From assembly GCF_001426685.1 (NCBI RefSeq), contig NZ_LMFB01000019.1, positions 207,957 through 271,956 on the forward strand: DNA of 64,000 bases. The letters run 5' to 3'. This document shows positions 61,720-64,000 of this stretch, piece by piece. The number at the start of each line of letters is the position of its first letter. The first letter of the stretch is position 1. The translations under genes were made by a program, and so were the position numbers. Under the pieces are notes generated by a model. The model had not been told where the DNA came from. It saw nothing but the letters and a program-made list of their open reading frames with translations, and did not search any database. The DNA is from Rhizobium sp. Root483D2 (GTDB lineage Bacteria > Pseudomonadota > Alphaproteobacteria > Rhizobiales > Rhizobiaceae).

Positions 61720-63690
61720 TCATAAAATCTCGACGTGGAACCCGACACTTCGCGCCGCCACCCGGCCGATGCCGGCATTGGCCAACGGCAGAAGGCTCTG
61801 CCAGTCCGACCCCGGCCGGACCGGGAGCTGGATCGCATGCGGGGCATGGCTGCGGTTGACGGCGATGGCAAGCCGGGTGCGCCTGCCTTGCACGGCGTCA
61901 CCGGTTGAAAGCAGCATGACCAGGTGATCGGTCACAGCGCTTTCCCAGTCGACCGTCGTCATCGGCTGGCCATCGAACCGCAGCCACTCGACATCGCCGT
62001 TTCCGCTGAAGAAAGCGGTATCATGAAAGACATCGAAGCGGGCGCGGATCTGCGCAAGCGTGGCCGTGTGCGCAATCAGCGTGTCGTCCAGTGTCGTCCA
62101 GTCGATCCAGGTGATGGCATTGTCCTGGCAATAGGCATTGTTGTTGCCGCGCTGGCTGCGGCCGCCTTCGTCGCCTGCCGTCAGCATGATGGCGCCGCGC
62201 GTGGCAAACAGGGTCGATAGCAGCGCCATGACGTCGCGGCGGCGGAAGGCGAGAACCTCCGGATCGTTCGTTGCGCCTTCCACGCCGTTGTTCCAGGAGT
62301 GATTGTCGTTATGGCCGTCGCGATTGTCCTCGCCATTGGCTTCATTGTGCTTGCCGGCATAGGAAACGAGATCCAACAGCGTGAAGCCGTCATGGGCGGC
62401 GATGAAATTGACGCTGCGGGTCTGTTCGCCGTGATTGCGGGAAAAGATATTGGACGAACCGGCAAGGGCCGTCGCCAGATCGCCGATCGTATGGCTATCG
62501 CCGCGCCAGGTGCGGCGCAGGTCGTCGCGGGCGCGGTCGTTCCATTCGAGGAACGGGGCCGGAAAATTGCCGAGCTGGTAGCCGCCGGGGCCGATATCCC
62601 AGGGCTCGGCGATCAGCACGCGGTCCTTGAGGACCGGATCGGTGCGCATTTCGGTCAAAAGTGCGGCATCGCTGCTGAAGCCATTCATGTCGCGGCCAAG
62701 GATCGAGCCGAGATCGAAGCGGAAACCGTCGATGCCGGCGGACAGAACGAAATGGCGCAGGCTGTCGAGGATCAGCGTTCGCACCATCGGATGATCGCAG
62801 GCAATGGTGTTGCCGCAGCCGGTGTCGTTGATCAGGTCTCCCGGCCGGTCCATGGCGTGGCGATAGTAGACATGGTTGTCGAGGCCGCGCATGGAGAGCG
62901 TCGCGCCAAAACGGTCGCTTTCGCCGGAATGGTTGAAGACCAGGTCGAGAATGGTGCCGATGCCTGCGGCATGAAGGGCTGCAACGGTTTCGCGCAATTC
63001 GGTCATGCCGCCCGGCACCAGGCGCGGATCGAGCGCCATGAGGGCGATGGGGTTATAGCCCCAGCCATTGGTCAGCTTGAGCGGCGGCAAATGGCGCTCG
63101 TCGATCCAGGCCGTCACCGGCATCAGCTCGATGGCCGAGACGCCGATCCGCTGCAGATGGGCGATGACGGCGGGATGGGCGAGCGCTGCAACGGTGCCGC
63201 GCTGATGTTCCGGCACGTCCGGGTGCAGCATGGTGAAGGGGCGCACGGCAACTTCGTAGATCAGGCCGCCGGTTTCAAACACCGGCGCCTGCTGCGGCGC
63301 GCTCTGTGGCGCGGTCACGATTGCCTTCGGCACCAGATCGGCGGTGTCGTCGCCAAAGGCCGACAGGCGGGGATCGTAATGGAAGGGCCGGTCGAGTTCG
63401 CGGGCATAGGGATCGACCAGAAGCTTGGCGGGATCGAACCAGAGGCCATTATCCGGGTCGTAGTTTCCCGATGCGCGAAAACCGTAGCGGGTTCCCGCAG
63501 GGGCGTCGGCAAGGGTGAGGCTATATAGATCGTCTTCGCCACGCTGCATCGGCAGCCGGCGCAACTCGCGATCACCGGTTTCGTCATAAAGGCAGAGGTC
63601 GATGCCGGACGCCGTGCTTGAGCGGACCAAAAACGTCGTGCTGCCGCCGGTGAGTGTGGCGCCGAGGGAGGAAACGGGCGGGTTCGGCAT
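61720..63690 (-). CDS. glgX: glycogen debranching enzyme
   Basis: 656-aa isoamylase-type GH13 enzyme that trims limit branches of glycogen. N-terminal CBM48-like domain (TFLVRSSTASGIDLCLYDET), then the catalytic barrel. The nucleophile Asp is in GIDGFRFDLGSILGRD, the acid Glu in RVLIAEPWDIGPGGY and the third acid in NFIAAHDGFTLLDLVSYAGK. Length is normal. No glg partner is in the window; the upstream edge (63691 onwards) holds a mosaic repeat. Confidence 0.95.
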   Translation of the reverse strand: MPNPPVSSLGATLTGGSTTFLVRSSTASGIDLCLYDETGDRELRRLPMQRGEDDLYSLTLADAPAGTRYGFRASGNYDPDNGLWFDPAKLLVDPYARELDRPFHYDPRLSAFGDDTADLVPKAIVTAPQSAPQQAPVFETGGLIYEVAVRPFTMLHPDVPEHQRGTVAALAHPAVIAHLQRIGVSAIELMPVTAWIDERHLPPLKLTNGWGYNPIALMALDPRLVPGGMTELRETVAALHAAGIGTILDLVFNHSGESDRFGATLSMRGLDNHVYYRHAMDRPGDLINDTGCGNTIACDHPMVRTLILDSLRHFVLSAGIDGFRFDLGSILGRDMNGFSSDAALLTEMRTDPVLKDRVLIAEPWDIGPGGYQLGNFPAPFLEWNDRARDDLRRTWRGDSHTIGDLATALAGSSNIFSRNHGEQTRSVNFIAAHDGFTLLDLVSYAGKHNEANGEDNRDGHNDNHSWNNGVEGATNDPEVLAFRRRDVMALLSTLFATRGAIMLTAGDEGGRSQRGNNNAYCQDNAITWIDWTTLDDTLIAHTATLAQIRARFDVFHDTAFFSGNGDVEWLRFDGQPMTTVDWESAVTDHLVMLLSTGDAVQGRRTRLAIAVNRSHAPHAIQLPVRPGSDWQSLLPLANAGIGRVAARSVGFHVEIL

Positions 63691-63789
63691 CGGGGATCAC
63701 CTTGGGATGACGCGGGGCGAAGGGGTTTGTACCGGCTTGGTTTGACAGTGATTTGTCGCTGCTTTGGCGAATGTTGCAAGCGCTATGTT

Positions 63790-64000
63790 TCACCCTCCCC
63801 TTGAGGGGGAGGTGGCACTCCCCTTCTCCCCAGCGGGGAGAAGGTGCCCGAAGGGCGGATGAGGGGGCGGTCCGGCATGAGCGGGGCGGTTTAAGCTGCG
63901 TTCTCTGAGCGTCAGAACTTTCGGGTTCCTTTGTTTGAGGTGGCTTCGCCCCCCTCATCCGGCCCTGCGGGCCACCTTCTCCCCGCTGGGGAGAAGAGGG
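63790..64000. repeat. composite mosaic repeat at the right window edge, copy 3
   Basis: CACCCTCCCCTTGAGGGGGAGG (second family box) is followed at 63823 by CTTCTCCCCAGCGGGGAGAAG and GGATGAGGGGGCGG (first family). An inverted arm starts at 63948 (CCCCCCTCATCCGGCCCTGC) and continues past the window to at least base 64000. It shows the two families joined in one element. About 100 bp of unique sequence lies between the arms. Confidence 0.8.

Overview
The window is a stretch of a Rhizobiaceae chromosome (Rhizobium/Agrobacterium/Sinorhizobium-like). It is GC-rich and mixes house-keeping genes with many sugar and amine catabolism genes under LacI-, TetR-, LysR-, MarR- and WYL-type regulators. Other signs are the heterotetrameric sarcosine oxidase operon soxBDAG, an ornithine decarboxylase with a long leader, a globin-type soluble chemoreceptor, an aa3-oxidase subunit IV, a three-gene transhydrogenase, and several copies of mosaic intergenic repeats. 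No rRNA, tRNA, CRISPR array, IS element or prophage was seen. The species cannot be named from the sequence.

Layout. 1-2.2 kb: lysS (cut by the window edge) and gltX, separated by a mosaic repeat. 2.2-7.7 kb: a polyketide-cyclase-type gene remnant, a TerC-family membrane protein, and a TetR regulator divergent from an EmrAB-type efflux pair with a mirrored operator region. 7.7-12.9 kb: a Tat-exported phosphoesterase, then the xylose operon (LacI-type regulator with a repeated C-terminal tail, xylB, xylA). 13.3-14.8 kb: a globin-coupled soluble MCP. 14.9-22.4 kb: a LacI regulator divergent from a sugar ABC transporter, followed by a sugar isomerase-like protein and a Gfo/Idh/MocA dehydrogenase. 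22.4-24.5 kb: a ParD/ParE toxin-antitoxin pair and a frameshifted GH1 beta-glucosidase. 24.5-31.4 kb: trhO, a VOC protein, a WYL regulator, overlapping CYTH and CHAD genes, eda, a nucleotidyltransferase-like protein, a TerB/DUF533 protein, a GNAT and a small membrane protein. 31.4-34.1 kb: a NicO-type Ni/Co exporter with a DUF1007 partner, and a LysR regulator. 34.4-36.6 kb: a long leader (speF-type candidate), ornithine decarboxylase and a GNAT. 36.8-42.6 kb: a serine beta-lactamase-like protein, a Glyoxalase_8-type protein, a tightly coupled CobW GTPase/WD40/GNAT operon, a creatininase-family protein and a MarR regulator. 42.7-45.5 kb: LacI, a 2-hydroxyacid dehydrogenase and a glutamine-amidotransferase-type hydrolase. 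45.9-49.2 kb: a GGDEF/EAL protein and a FeeM-like N-acyltransferase behind two CtrA-type boxes. 49.4-55.1 kb: oxidase subunit IV, pntAA-pntAB-pntB, DUF992, a TPR lipoprotein and rpsU. 55.5-60.9 kb: soxBDAG. 61.1-63.7 kb: a MaoC-type hydratase and glgX, then another mosaic repeat at the edge.

Most genes are recognisable families. Points that deserve a second look are the paired operators (4.5 kb, 16.0 kb), the 30-bp in-frame tandem repeat ending the xylose regulator (9.9 kb), the beta-glucosidase frameshift (23.6 kb), the ornithine decarboxylase leader (34.4-34.8 kb), the coupled metal-GTPase/WD40/GNAT operon (38.5-41.1 kb), the CtrA-like boxes before an acyl-amino-acid-synthase-like gene (48.35 kb), a 19-bp palindrome before soxB (55.35 kb), and mosaic repeats sitting inside two catabolic gene clusters. 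All functional statements rest on motif recognition by eye; no database search was run.
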